Assembly: GCA_900546515.1 (NCBI GenBank) | Contig: URDG01000004.1 | Span: forward strand, 1 to 64,000 | DNA: 64,000 nt | Direction: 5' to 3' | Source of the DNA: an uncultured Eubacteriales bacterium | GTDB taxonomy: Bacteria > Bacillota > Clostridia > Oscillospirales > Oscillospiraceae | Shown: piece by piece, positions 17,001 through 24,765 of the stretch | Position numbering within the stretch: position 1 is the first letter of the stretch | How the letters are laid out: every line of letters starts with the position of its first letter | Made by a program: the position numbers and the translations under genes | Notes under the pieces: generated by a model | Seen by the model: the letters and a program-made list of their open reading frames with translations, nothing else | Database searches by the model: none | What the model was told of the DNA's origin: nothing

Positions 17001-18472
17001 GCTCCGAAACGAAGTCTATAACCATAGGCCCCGGTGAAAACGTCATCATATTCTATTATTATAAGAATGTTGAGCTGACGGCAAACAGCGGCACCTTCAC
17101 CTATGACGGCAAAGAAAAGTCCGTTTCCGGCTATACCGGCGCTCCCAAAGGCATAGAGTTCTCAGGCGTCACAGCCGGTGCCAGCGGCACCGATGCGGAT
17201 GAATATCCCGCAGTATTCTCCGCCGGCGCTGTCGGCAGGATCGACGACACCCAAAAATACATTGTCGCCAAGGTCAATGACGGTCTTCTTGAGATCAAAA
17301 AACGCAATGTGACCCTTACCTCCGCTTCAGATGAAAAGGTCTATGACGGCGAGCCTCTTACCAACGACAAAATCACTGTAAGCGGCGACGGTTTTGTTGA
17401 CGGCGAAGGCGTGAGCTGCAATGTCACCGGCAGTCAGACCGTTGCCGGAAGCAGCGAAAACAGCTTTTCCTACGAATTGACCGACGGCACCAAGGCGGGC
17501 AATTACTCCATTGAGTCTGCTCCTGGCACGCTGACTGTTACAAAGCGCGGCGCGGGCGAGCTCCAAGTAATTATAACCGCCAACAGCGCAGAAAAGTTCT
17601 ACGACGGTAAAGAGCTCTCCGACCACGGCTGCACTGCTGCCGGTCTCGCTGAGGGTGACAGACTTGCTGATAACAGCGTCACTGTCAGCGGCAGCCAGAC
17701 CAGCGTCGGCAGCAGCGACAATATCGCCGAAGACGGACGGATAATCAACGCCGCAGGTAATGACGTCACCGATAGCTATGTCCTCAGCTATGCCAAAGGT
17801 ACTCTGACCGTAAAAGCACAGCCCCTGACGATAACCGCAAACAGCGCCGAGAAGCAGTATGACGGCACACCGCTTACCGACAGCGGATACTCCTATGACA
17901 AGGCCATACTCGCCGCAGGAGAATCTGTCGCCAGCGTTACCGTGAGCGGCAGTCAGACGGAGATAGGCAGCAGCGCCAATGTGGCCTCGGAGGCAAAGAT
18001 AGTCAACGTCGCAGGTGATGATGTCACCGGCAACTACGACATCACCTATGCCGAAGGCACGCTGACCGTCACAAAAAGGACTCTCACCGTTACCGGCGGC
18101 AGCGCAACAAAGCTCTACACCGGCCGCACGCAGGGCGTCTACAGTTATTCCGTCAGCGGTTTGCTCTCCGGTCACGAGTGCAGCGGTATCAGCTACAGGG
18201 CTGAGGGACTGTATCCCGGCAGTTGGCTCGGTAACTTTGACGGCACAAATATTTCAATTACCGATGCCTCCGGCAATGACGTGAGCGCATATTACGACGT
18301 GAAGCTCGTTCCCGGTTCGCTTACCATTATCAGATCCACTATCTATGACCCGACTATCCCCAAGACCGGTGACAACAGTCATGCCGGTATCTGGGCTGCG
18401 CTGATGGCGCTGTCCGCCCTTGGTGCAGGCGCGGCACTGAGTATCACCGCGAAGCGCAAAAAGAATGACTGA
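14033..18472 (+). CDS. Large cell-wall-anchored repeat protein (InlB-B, MucBP-like and MBG repeats)
   Basis: A 1479-residue secreted protein. It starts with a signal peptide (MKKRFLSILLVLCMCLSLMP, cleavage after AFA) and a Pro/Glu/Ala-rich stretch to about residue 110. Then come several Listeria-Bacteroides type beta repeats (each ending GW..., LYAVW or VYARW), with MucBP-like segments (near residues 340 and 955). From about residue 1015 follow five MBG/YDG-type repeats (YDGKEL, YDGTPLT, GTLTV signatures). The C-terminus has IPKTGD, a hydrophobic span and KRKKND, a sortase signal with Ile instead of Leu. It is the only large plus-strand gene among minus-strand neighbours and no sortase is nearby. 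Role is probably adhesion to mucus or matrix; that is inference. Confidence 0.9.
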   Translation: MKKRFLSILLVLCMCLSLMPFAAFAEGLQPGVAANVSAQQDTDDSGVSPAGENEKAALAEDTDPVRKPGAGGDPAPSAESEPPEESAAPEAPAQEDKTPSSKDALKGFLAQILPGGISVTSIIDPDVPHVTYTFVVNGNTVSTQTVKNGESLFRPEVTLSENQSFKRWEPDVPFDTPVTVAETAEITVTAVIVPLYNVRFYNNSGTVCSTVQGESGTVVGTGVTFPVGPTEAITGWYFDAGLTQPAGSAVTVSDSDIELYPKVESGVWVSFDSDGGSYIEPQFVLSGHTAVSPAAPSKPGYDFDGWTLDGSAFDFNSELTANITLKAVWKAAKVNYTVIHWLENADDDEFSYKESETGSGMTGALTGASVKSYPGFTAQEITQQTIAGDGGTVVNVYYKRNVYEIKFYSYSGYITGSKEYTSLRITAKYGANISDKWPTYNGSNSWSVSDRGNTYQCNIDTMPLNGSTFYGPKTGNGSETAYYYVEVLPGESGTATAGGITYKLHHSDTSPGTGYTVTKEDKYAITGFTYASGTKNGGRYNNARFYYTRNSYNVVFVNNGETVNTEAFKYQADISGAGEYRLTTPPAGKEGYIFDGWYADPAGTQPYDFSGKTMPAQNITVYARWAAPVHTVTVYDANGNVIGTKTVPHGSKLDSGDMPAENQLGLSEGHQLLGWVTDGNIPFSFDTEIRRDYNLYPRTGNTNRRSVIYDANGATSGTAPVDNRKYTDGTYAAAQLPGDLANSGKVFLGWSASKDGSVEYRPNDEIPINGADVTLYAVWGDVPTEVTVIYHSNFGTDAVYTTDPIRSNGTHTVLGYDATGLPARPGYSFTGWSKTVGGAAEYNPGDGVLADAVPGNDLYAVWTANTDTAYTVEFYRQAPDGSYPDAPYYSDPRTGTTDSTVSVTDADKAAKDGGKYVLDTDAANIFSGTVAADGSLVLKLYFKLGVADYTVHYYWNGTTTEVAADETGSMEAGQTLSRSPVAAAGYTPVSSETKSITIGPGENVIIFYYYKNVELTANSGTFTYDGKEKSVSGYTGAPKGIEFSGVTAGASGTDADEYPAVFSAGAVGRIDDTQKYIVAKVNDGLLEIKKRNVTLTSASDEKVYDGEPLTNDKITVSGDGFVDGEGVSCNVTGSQTVAGSSENSFSYELTDGTKAGNYSIESAPGTLTVTKRGAGELQVIITANSAEKFYDGKELSDHGCTAAGLAEGDRLADNSVTVSGSQTSVGSSDNIAEDGRIINAAGNDVTDSYVLSYAKGTLTVKAQPLTITANSAEKQYDGTPLTDSGYSYDKAILAAGESVASVTVSGSQTEIGSSANVASEAKIVNVAGDDVTGNYDITYAEGTLTVTKRTLTVTGGSATKLYTGRTQGVYSYSVSGLLSGHECSGISYRAEGLYPGSWLGNFDGTNISITDASGNDVSAYYDVKLVPGSLTIIRSTIYDPTIPKTGDNSHAGIWAALMALSALGAGAALSITAKRKKND
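17290..18340 (+). repeat. Tandem MBG-type coding repeats
   Basis: Consecutive coding repeats of roughly 80-90 codons share landmarks: ANSAEK.YDG, VSGSQT, GSS.N, NAAGNDVT or similar, and GTLTV. The middle two (about 17570-18080) are most alike, which suggests recent duplication and a risk of length variation between strains. Confidence 0.7.
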
Positions 18473-18535
18473 AGTTCCATTCACGCTGCGATTTAGCGGG
18501 TCCTCTGATACTATGGATTAAACTTCAAACAAGAA

Positions 18536-18574
18536 AAATGCACATTCCGGCTTCAAAGCCGGAATGTGCATTTC
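18536..18574 (+). terminator. Terminator of the surface protein gene
   Basis: A long stem AAATGCACATTCCGGCTT / AAGCCGGAATGTGCATTT about 65 bases after the stop codon, with T-rich tail on the plus strand. Confidence 0.7.
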
Positions 18575-18610
18575 AGACTGTCAAAAAATCATTTTTGCCA
18601 GTCTGCTTGG

Positions 18611-18645
18611 AAATCTGAACTTTCAAAAAAGTTCAGATTTTTTCT
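18611..18645 (+). terminator. Second hairpin with T6 tail
   Basis: AAATCTGAAC and GTTCAGATTTTTTC form a classic intrinsic terminator, probably a back-up for the surface protein transcript. Confidence 0.7.
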
Positions 18646-18810
18646 TATTGGACGTGAAAGACACCCCTCCTGGGTTTCTTTCACCATATCTTCCTTCCCG
18701 TAGCTTCTGCTGTATACGGGTTCTTTGGCATTTTTCATATTCTTAAAGAGCTATATACAATCGTCCTTTTTGGCAGCTTGCTGGGAATAATGCACGGCGT
18801 ATTCAAAATA

Positions 18811-19686
18811 TTATATGTCAAACAAGCTCATCTGAGCGTTGCCGCATTTCACCTCAAAAGTATTTAAATACTTGAAAATCTTTTGATTATCATGCACGAT
18901 CCCGTTACTCTCGCAAGTATGATGAAACAGCTTCATAAGCTCGTGGTTCTTAGGGCTGGTGACCTGATATTGCATGCCGTAGGTCTGCAAATATTTCTCT
19001 TTCATATTGGGGAACAGTCGATCCAGCTGTTTGAAAAAGTATTCGCGGTTCCCTTCTCTGAGCGTCAATCCCATCCCGAAGCAGATAACGCCGTAAACGC
19101 CGGCCTCAATGCAGTAATTCAGGATGCCGCTGACATTTTCCTCCGTATCGTTGATAAACGGCAGAACAGGACAAAACCACACGACTGTAGGTATGCCCGC
19201 GCGATGCAGCTCTTTCAGCACTTCAAACCGTGCTCTCGTCGTACACACATTCGGTTCTATCTTCCTGCACAATTCCTCGTCATATGTGGTCAGCGTCATT
19301 TGCACTACACATTTTGTTTCTTCGTTGATGGCTCGCAGCAAATCAAGATCACGTAATATCAAATCGGACTTGGTTATAACAGAAAAACCAAAGCCATATC
19401 GCTTTGCCAGCGCCAATGCTTTACGCACATTTCCGATTTCACGCTCAAGCGGAATATACGGGTCGGTCATTGACCCCGTCCCCAGCATACACTTTGAGCG
19501 TTTTCGTTTCAAAGCGGCTTCCAGCAGTTCAATGGCATTCCCTTTGACTTCTATATCCTCAAAATTGTGATCCATGTGATAGCAGCTGCTTCTCGAATCA
19601 CAATATATGCAGCCATGAGAGCAGCCGCGATATAAATTCATCCCATTTTTTGCGGACAGAATCCCTTTTGCTTCTACAATATGCAT
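18811..19686 (-). CDS. Radical SAM protein of the spore photoproduct lyase-like (COG1533) group
   Basis: A 291-residue radical SAM protein. The [4Fe-4S] motif CSHGCIYC lies near residue 23, preceded by NLYRG, and ECF-like GTGSMTDPY follows, as in the SplB-like group of unknown substrate. It lacks the long extra regions of true spore photoproduct lyase. I start it at MHIVEAKGIL because GGAGGA lies eight bases upstream; a 21-codon extension is open but has no such site. G+C is clearly lower than in neighbours, suggesting transfer. A promoter with extended -10 lies upstream. Confidence 0.8.
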   Translation of the reverse strand: MHIVEAKGILSAKNGMNLYRGCSHGCIYCDSRSSCYHMDHNFEDIEVKGNAIELLEAALKRKRSKCMLGTGSMTDPYIPLEREIGNVRKALALAKRYGFGFSVITKSDLILRDLDLLRAINEETKCVVQMTLTTYDEELCRKIEPNVCTTRARFEVLKELHRAGIPTVVWFCPVLPFINDTEENVSGILNYCIEAGVYGVICFGMGLTLREGNREYFFKQLDRLFPNMKEKYLQTYGMQYQVTSPKNHELMKLFHHTCESNGIVHDNQKIFKYLNTFEVKCGNAQMSLFDI

Positions 19687-19795
19687 TGCATACTCCTCCG
19701 CTGAAATCAACTCAAATATTCCTGCAAGCTCAGACAACGGCCTCTCCATTTTTCGGCATGCGGCACCGTTCGCTATTCTTTAGCACAGTGTTTTT

Positions 19796-19806
19796 ATTAT
19801 ACCATA
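19796..19806 (-). promoter_or_regulatory. Extended -10 promoter for the radical SAM gene
   Basis: The minus strand reads TG-G-TATAAT with the hexamer at 19796-19801, about 110 bases upstream of the start; no good -35 is seen. The rest of 19687-20030 holds no gene, only a GGAGGG ribosome site for the flippase at its right end. Confidence 0.45.
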
Positions 19807-20030
19807 GCACGAGTTCAAATGCCATGCTTCTGAAAATGCAGGCACGGTCGATCTACTCATAGTTTTTTCCGGCTGCGTATAGCGTCAGCACACACGAGCT
19901 GCAAAAAATTCTGCCGTTTTGTCCGTTATAAAAAGGTTTTCCATGCTCACCCGCAGGATTCCGGACAAGTCGCGCGGACAACGCGCATAGACTTGAAAGA
20001 GGACACAACGTCCTGTCCGGAGGGCTGCGC

Positions 20031-21347
20031 ATGATTCAAAAAAGACGGCTTATATACAACACATTTCTTCTCACAGCCACATCCCTGCTGATGAGCTGCA
20101 TCGGCATTGCCTTTCAGGTATGGCTTGTCGGGCGGATAAGCTCCGCCGGAATCGGGCTTTACCAGCTCGTGCTGTCGGTGACTAATCTCATGCTGACCTT
20201 TGCAATATCCGGAATACGCTTTGCCTCAACCCGCCTTGTGTCGGAGGAGCTCGGCGGGCAGCACTGCAGCGGCGTAGGCCCTGCAATGCGCCGCTGCACC
20301 GCTTACGGGCTCTTCTTCGGGCTTGCAGCAGGCGCAATACTCTGGTTTCTCGCCGAGCCGATCGGTTTTCTATGGATAGGCGACGCGCGCACGGTACGCT
20401 CGCTGCGGCTGAGTGCGTTCAGCATGCCGTGCGCCGCGCTATGCGCCTCCATGTCCGGCTATTTCACCGCCTGCGGGCGCGTGTGGAAGCCAAGCCTCGT
20501 GCATCTTATAGAGCAGCTCATCGGCATTGCGCTTGTCGCCCTGTGCCTCTCGCGCGTCCCGCTGAGCGATATTGAACTCAGCTGCGCTGCCGTGACCGTG
20601 GGACGGCTGAGCGCCGACATAATATCTCTTGTGCTCATGCTGATCGTTTATCTCAACGACAGGCGGCGGCATTACTCTGACTGCTGTCCCGGCGAACGGC
20701 TGACCGCGCGCATGCTGAAGATCGCGCTGCCGCTCGCGTTCTCCGCCTACGCCCGCAGCGCCCTGACCACGGTTCAGCATCTCCTTGTGCCGCGCGGCCT
20801 CAGAGCCGCAGGCTACTCCGCCGACGGCGCGCTCTCCGGCTACGGGACTATTCAGGGCATGGTCCTGCCGATAATATTCTTCCCGTCCTGCATCATGTCC
20901 GCCGTTGCGGAGCTCATAGTGCCTGAGCTCACCGAGGCGCAGGTTCAGGGCGACAGGCGCGAAATACGCACCGTGACATGGCGGCTGTTCAAAACGAGTA
21001 CTGAATTTTCCGCCCTCGTCGGACTATTCCTCTTCGTTTTCTCCGATATGCTCGGCCTCGCCGTATATAAAAGCGGAGAAGCCGGACACTATATCCGGCT
21101 TCTCGCTCCTCTCGTCCCCGTGATGTATACGGACATGACCATAGACGGCTGCCTCAAGGGCCTTGGACAGCAGGTCTGGAGCATGGGGATAAATATCCTC
21201 GACGCGCTCACGGGGCTGCTTCTCGTATGGTGGCTGCTGCCTAAATATGCGCTGGCCGCCTATATCGGCATTATCTATTTCACGGAGATATTGAATTTTG
21301 TCCTGAGCCTGCTGCGGCTGCGCAAGGTGGTCAGTTCGCCGCCTTGA
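20031..21347 (+). CDS. SpoVB-like oligosaccharide/lipid flippase (MOP superfamily)
   Basis: A 438-residue polytopic protein with about 12-14 membrane helices, starting MIQKRRLIYNTFLLTATSLL and containing the GLYQLVLSV and FASTRLVSEE segments typical of the SpoVB/polysaccharide exporter branch of the MOP superfamily. Members move lipid-linked glycans such as peptidoglycan or spore-cortex precursors across the membrane. A GGAGGG ribosome site precedes the ATG. Its end overlaps the convergent ribU end by 17 bases. The exact substrate cannot be told from sequence. Confidence 0.82.
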   Translation: MIQKRRLIYNTFLLTATSLLMSCIGIAFQVWLVGRISSAGIGLYQLVLSVTNLMLTFAISGIRFASTRLVSEELGGQHCSGVGPAMRRCTAYGLFFGLAAGAILWFLAEPIGFLWIGDARTVRSLRLSAFSMPCAALCASMSGYFTACGRVWKPSLVHLIEQLIGIALVALCLSRVPLSDIELSCAAVTVGRLSADIISLVLMLIVYLNDRRRHYSDCCPGERLTARMLKIALPLAFSAYARSALTTVQHLLVPRGLRAAGYSADGALSGYGTIQGMVLPIIFFPSCIMSAVAELIVPELTEAQVQGDRREIRTVTWRLFKTSTEFSALVGLFLFVFSDMLGLAVYKSGEAGHYIRLLAPLVPVMYTDMTIDGCLKGLGQQVWSMGINILDALTGLLLVWWLLPKYALAAYIGIIYFTEILNFVLSLLRLRKVVSSPP

Positions 21348-22077
21348 GGCCCTGACGGCCCTGCTCGCGGCGCTGTATGCGCTTGGCATCGTTCTTGTGA
21401 AGTATGGGCGAGATGCGCTTATAAAGCAGGAACGTGAGCGCGGAAACAACGACACCCTTGAGGAGGTTGAACGGAACGACGGCAAAGGCGACAAGCGTCG
21501 TCACATCCGTGATCGCAGAATTGACCTTTGTCCCCATGCCGACGATCACATCCATAGGCATGCCGTAGAGTTCTGCGAACTTCGGGATGAGGTAGACGCC
21601 GTTGAAGATGCTGCCGAACACGGTAAGAATAAGCGTGCCGGCGGCCATGCCGATAAGCGCGGTCTTCTTGCCGGGCTTTGCGTGGTATATCACGCTCGCG
21701 GGAAGAATGAACGAGCAGCCGACGACGAAATTTGCAAAATCACCGACAAAGGCTGTCGTCGTGCCTTTTATCAGCAGCTTTACCATCACCTTGACCAGCT
21801 CGCACACAACACCGGCTACAGGCCCGAGGTAAAATGTGCAGATGAGCACCGGCATCTCGCTCACATCGAGCTTATAGAAGCCGGGCGCAAAGAACAGCGG
21901 GATCTCGACCGTCATCAGCACGCCGGCTATGGCTGCAAATATTGCAATATAGCTGATATAGTGCGTGTTCGAGAACTGTTTCCGGTCCTTGCACAGCCGC
22001 TTTTCGGCGACAAGAGACACGACGATGATGAGCGCGATCACAAACACGCTCATGAGGATGAAGCTGAGGTTTTCCAT
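21331..22077 (-). CDS. ribU: Riboflavin ECF transporter S component RibU
   Basis: RibU captures riboflavin and docks to a shared ECF energising module (not in this window). The 248-residue protein has about six membrane helices with the family motifs ISYIAIFAAIAGVLMTVEIP, KLDVSEMPVLICTFYLGP and GDFANFVVGC. The Met start follows AAAGGAG and comes right after an FMN riboswitch, which independently fixes the substrate as a flavin. The C-terminal tail is basic and longer than usual. Confidence 0.92.
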   Translation of the reverse strand: MENLSFILMSVFVIALIIVVSLVAEKRLCKDRKQFSNTHYISYIAIFAAIAGVLMTVEIPLFFAPGFYKLDVSEMPVLICTFYLGPVAGVVCELVKVMVKLLIKGTTTAFVGDFANFVVGCSFILPASVIYHAKPGKKTALIGMAAGTLILTVFGSIFNGVYLIPKFAELYGMPMDVIVGMGTKVNSAITDVTTLVAFAVVPFNLLKGVVVSALTFLLYKRISPILHKNDAKRIQRREQGRQGLKAAN

Positions 22078-22100
22078 AAAAGATACTCCTTTTCCGGGCG

Positions 22101-22136
22101 AAAAAAACGCCCAAAGATATAGTATCTTCAGGCGTT
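22101..22136 (-). terminator. Riboswitch-associated terminator before ribU
   Basis: On the minus strand ACGCC..AAGATA / TATCTT..GGCGT is followed by seven Ts. It sits between the FMN aptamer and the ribU ribosome site, the place expected for ligand-dependent premature termination. Confidence 0.75.
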
Positions 22137-22160
22137 GATATACGAAAAAGGTGTTATACG

Positions 22161-22282
22161 CATCTTCTTCCATCCAGACTGTACTGTCGGTCCCGGAGTT
22201 GCACCGGATCATGCTGCATCACAGCTTGCGGACTTTACCGCCGGTCGGGAATCGCGCCTGCGCGCTCACCCTGCCCTGAAGA
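22161..22282 (-). ncRNA. FMN riboswitch (RFN element)
   Basis: The minus strand carries the conserved blocks in order: CTTCAGGGCAGGGTGAG, ATTCCCGACCGGCGGTAAAG, GATCCGGTGCAACTCCGG, GACCGACAGTACAGTCTGG and ATGGAAGAAGATG. This is the RFN aptamer that binds FMN. With the downstream terminator it should switch off ribU when FMN is plentiful. Confidence 0.95.
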
Positions 22283-22311
22283 CGGTATTATTATAACACA
22301 ACATTCTTGCT

Positions 22312-22340
22312 TTGACAACAGGGAAATAAAATATTATACT
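22312..22340 (+). promoter_or_regulatory. Sigma-A promoter for the SLOG-family gene
   Basis: TTGACA (22312-22317), 17-base spacer, TATACT (22335-22340). It diverges from the riboswitch-ribU transcript. Confidence 0.7.
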
Positions 22341-22371
22341 GTTCGCATACATATATTCCGTGAGGTGCGTC

Positions 22372-22872
22372 ATGGAACAAAGGAAAACAAGCTGCTGCTT
22401 TTCAGGCCATCGTCCCGCAAAGCTCCCCTGGAGGCTGAATGAAGAAGATCCGCGCTGCACCGCCCTCAAAGAGGAGCTTGCAATGCGGCTTGAGGGGACA
22501 TATCAGGCGGGATACCGGCATTATATATGCGGAATGGCCATAGGCTGCGACATGTACTTTGCCGAAGCTGTGCTTGAAATGAAAAAAGCCCACCCGGACA
22601 TAACGCTCGAAGCCGCGGTACCCTGCGGCACTCAGCCTGACCGCTGGAACCGCTGGCAGCGTGAAAAATACAACAGGCTGATAGATCAGTGCGACAAGGT
22701 GACAGTGCTGTCCGTGTGCTACACGCCCGAATGCATGATGCAGCGCAACCGCTATATGGTGGATCATTCTTCCCTGCTGCTGTGCTGCTATAACGGCCGC
22801 CCGGGCGGGACAATGAACACGATCCTGTATGCCCAGCGTGAAGGCGTAAGCGTGATAACGATAGACATATAA
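22372..22872 (+). CDS. SLOG-fold protein, DUF1273 (YpsA-like)
   Basis: A 166-residue protein with the family start CCFSGHRPAKLP, a middle GMAIGCDMYFAEAVLE and VPCGTQPDRW, and a C-terminal Gly-rich NGRPGGTMNTILYA loop. These features are typical of the Rossmann-like SLOG group, which is thought to bind nucleotides or nucleotide-derived ligands. Bacillus YpsA affects cell division and oxidative stress, but transfer of that role here is uncertain. The ATG is preferred to an upstream GTG because GAGGTG lies just before it. Confidence 0.82.
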   Translation: MEQRKTSCCFSGHRPAKLPWRLNEEDPRCTALKEELAMRLEGTYQAGYRHYICGMAIGCDMYFAEAVLEMKKAHPDITLEAAVPCGTQPDRWNRWQREKYNRLIDQCDKVTVLSVCYTPECMMQRNRYMVDHSSLLLCCYNGRPGGTMNTILYAQREGVSVITIDI

Positions 22873-22900
22873 AAATGCAGGCTCCGGGCCTGCATTTTTT
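22871..22900. terminator. Bidirectional terminator
   Basis: AAAAATGCAGGC / GCCTGCATTTTTT between two convergent genes, with T or A runs on both sides. Confidence 0.75.
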
Positions 22901-22905
22901 ATTAT

Positions 22906-23550
22906 TCAATTCTCAAAAAGCCAGCTGCGCAGAGCCGCCATATCAGGCACTATCACATCCGCGCCGGCTGCCTCAAGCTCACCGGGCGCGGCGTAGCCAT
23001 AGCCCACACCGACTGCCGTTATCCCGCACTGGTGCGCGCCGGTCATGTCATACTTTGTATCGCCGACAAGCACAGTCTCCTCCGCCGGCGCTCCCATAGC
23101 GCGCATAACGCGCAGGATGGATTCCCTCTTCGTATTATCATGTCCCTCAACGCCGCTGCCGCAGATCGCATCGAAAAGTCCGGTCATTCCCTCCCGCTGC
23201 AGCAGCGTCTCTGCAAGATACTGCGGCTTGAGCGTCGCCACAGCGGTCATGCGCCCGGCGGCGCGCAGCTCCGTCAGCAGCTCCCTCATTCCGGGGAAAA
23301 CCCGGCACTCATAAAGCCCAATGCCGGTATAGCGCTCGCGGTAGTCCTCAACAAACTGCTCCGCTTCTTCAGCAGTACCGCCGAAGTGCTCAAGATACAT
23401 ATCATAAAGCGGCGGCCCTGCAAAGCAGCGCAGCGATGAGAGCTCCGCATCCATGCCGCGCTTATTTATCGCATAGCGGACTGATTTCGTAATACCCTCC
23501 AGCGTGTCAAAAACCGTGCCGTCAAAGTCAAACAAAATATATCTGTACAT
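22906..23550 (-). CDS. HAD-superfamily hydrolase, phosphoglycolate phosphatase-like
   Basis: A 214-residue haloacid-dehalogenase phosphatase with motif I FDFDGTVFDT (nucleophile Asp near residue 8), a helical cap domain (C1 type, with FAGPPLYDMY), motif III Lys in TKRES, and motif IV VLVGDTKYDMTGA. This is the Gph/PpaX-like shape; the substrate could be pyrophosphate, phosphoglycolate or a sugar phosphate. Start chosen at MYRYILFD, which follows a GAGGCGAG site. Confidence 0.85.
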   Translation of the reverse strand: MYRYILFDFDGTVFDTLEGITKSVRYAINKRGMDAELSSLRCFAGPPLYDMYLEHFGGTAEEAEQFVEDYRERYTGIGLYECRVFPGMRELLTELRAAGRMTAVATLKPQYLAETLLQREGMTGLFDAICGSGVEGHDNTKRESILRVMRAMGAPAEETVLVGDTKYDMTGAHQCGITAVGVGYGYAAPGELEAAGADVIVPDMAALRSWLFEN

Positions 23551-23659
23551 TTCTCGCCTCTTTCTCGTGATGAACAAATTATAATTGCAGGCTTATTTAA
23601 TGTCAATCCGGGAAAAATGCACATATCATATGATATAAAGCAAAGGGAGGCTTGTACGA

Positions 23660-24706
23660 TTGAATTTTTCATATTTTCTCGGGGCAAACACAAAGAGCGG
23701 CTTTTTCTCTCTATATGACGGCTTCTGCCGCAGCGGCTCGGATTATCTGACCATAATAAAAGGCGGGCCGGGTACAGGGAAATCGGGCTTCATGCGCAGG
23801 ATAGGCGCAGCGGCCGAGGAACGCGGGCTGGATGCAGAATACGTGCTGTGCTCCGGCGATCCTGATTCTCTCGACGGAGTGTACATACCCGAACTGCACC
23901 GCGGCTGGGTCGACGGCACCGCACCGCACGTCATTGAACCGCGGCATATTGGCTCAGATAGTAATTATGTAAACCTAGCCGAATTTTGCAGTCTGCCGTT
24001 CAGCAGTCAATCATGTTTTTATGTAAACCAAATATATGACGGCTACAAATCCGAATACGGCGCGGCCTACAGTTTTCTCGCCTCCTCTGCCGCACTGCGT
24101 GAGGCCTGTATTCCACCGCTTCTGAGAGAAGAGCAGTGTGAGGCTCTGCGCCGCCGGATCAGGAATATACTGAAAAGGCAGAAGCCAAAGGACGAGACCG
24201 GCAGCGGCGGAACACGGCAGTGTTTTCTGCACGCGCTCAGCTGCGCCGGAGAGCTGTATCTGAACAGCGAAGTCTCGAAATTATGTAAACTTGTATACCA
24301 ATTTGACGGGCTGCCCGGCGGTGCTGATCTGGCGCTGAAAATCGCGGCCGACGAGGCAAGGGCGCTTGGTTCCGACCGCCTTATCTGCCGCAGTCCGCTC
24401 GATCCGGAGCTTTATGACGCGGTGCTGCTGCCGGGATGGTCGCTCGGCTTTGTTTCCGGCGGTTACGATATTTCCGGGGTTCGGCGGATAAGGCTGGATG
24501 CCATGCTGGATGCCGCGGCGCTGAAGCCGTACCGCGCGGAGATCAGGGAAGGACGTCAGCTTGACGGCCAACTGACCGCAATGGCGCTGGCGCGGCTCAG
24601 CCGGGCAAAGGCGCTGCATGACGAGCTTGAGGAATATTATAAAGCCGCAATGGATTTTGCCGCACTGACGGAATTTGAGGAAAACTACATTCAAGCGCTT
24701 TTTTGA
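23660..24706 (+). CDS. Tandem P-loop ATPase-like protein with a degenerate second site (PRK06851-like)
   Basis: A 348-residue protein starting at TTG with GGGAGG nine bases upstream. The first half has Walker A GGPGTGKS (about residues 36-43) and YVLCSGDPDSLDGVYIPEL. The second half repeats the same plan (KIAADEARALGSDRL, then ICRSPLDPELYDAVLLPGWS), but its P-loop position reads DGLPGGADL, lacking the Lys and Ser/Thr. It thus looks like an internal duplication with only the first site able to bind nucleotide. Biological role unknown; related proteins occur in spore-forming Firmicutes. Confidence 0.72.
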   Translation: MNFSYFLGANTKSGFFSLYDGFCRSGSDYLTIIKGGPGTGKSGFMRRIGAAAEERGLDAEYVLCSGDPDSLDGVYIPELHRGWVDGTAPHVIEPRHIGSDSNYVNLAEFCSLPFSSQSCFYVNQIYDGYKSEYGAAYSFLASSAALREACIPPLLREEQCEALRRRIRNILKRQKPKDETGSGGTRQCFLHALSCAGELYLNSEVSKLCKLVYQFDGLPGGADLALKIAADEARALGSDRLICRSPLDPELYDAVLLPGWSLGFVSGGYDISGVRRIRLDAMLDAAALKPYRAEIREGRQLDGQLTAMALARLSRAKALHDELEEYYKAAMDFAALTEFEENYIQALF

Positions 24707-24712
24707 AAATCG

Positions 24713-24742
24713 AAAAGGGACGCGGAAAGCGTCCCTTTTACG
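24713..24742 (+). terminator. Terminator after the P-loop ATPase gene
   Basis: AAAAGGGACGC / GCGTCCCTTTT with a short loop seven bases after the stop; palindromic enough to serve the convergent J-domain gene as well. Confidence 0.75.
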
Positions 24743-24765
24743 TATCGTTATATGATTTTATATTT

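Larger units (their letters stand above)
18473..18810. other. Gene-free stretch with stem-loops
   Basis: This 338-base gap holds the two terminators listed separately and a third weak inverted repeat near 18655-18686 (GTGAAAG / CTTTCAC). Short frames are present but have no ribosome site or recognisable homology. Base composition drops here and stays lower through the following radical SAM gene. Confidence 0.5.

Noticed and set aside
17290..18340. CRISPR or satellite repeat
   Set aside because: The repeats are in-frame coding units of about 80-90 codons with diverged sequence; no short spaced repeats anywhere in the window.
18564..18746. 60-codon plus frame after the surface protein
   Set aside because: It starts within the terminator hairpin and shows no homology.
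22906..23550. Naming the HAD hydrolase ppaX or gph
   Set aside because: The cap motif does not allow a safe choice between pyrophosphate and phosphoglycolate from sequence alone.
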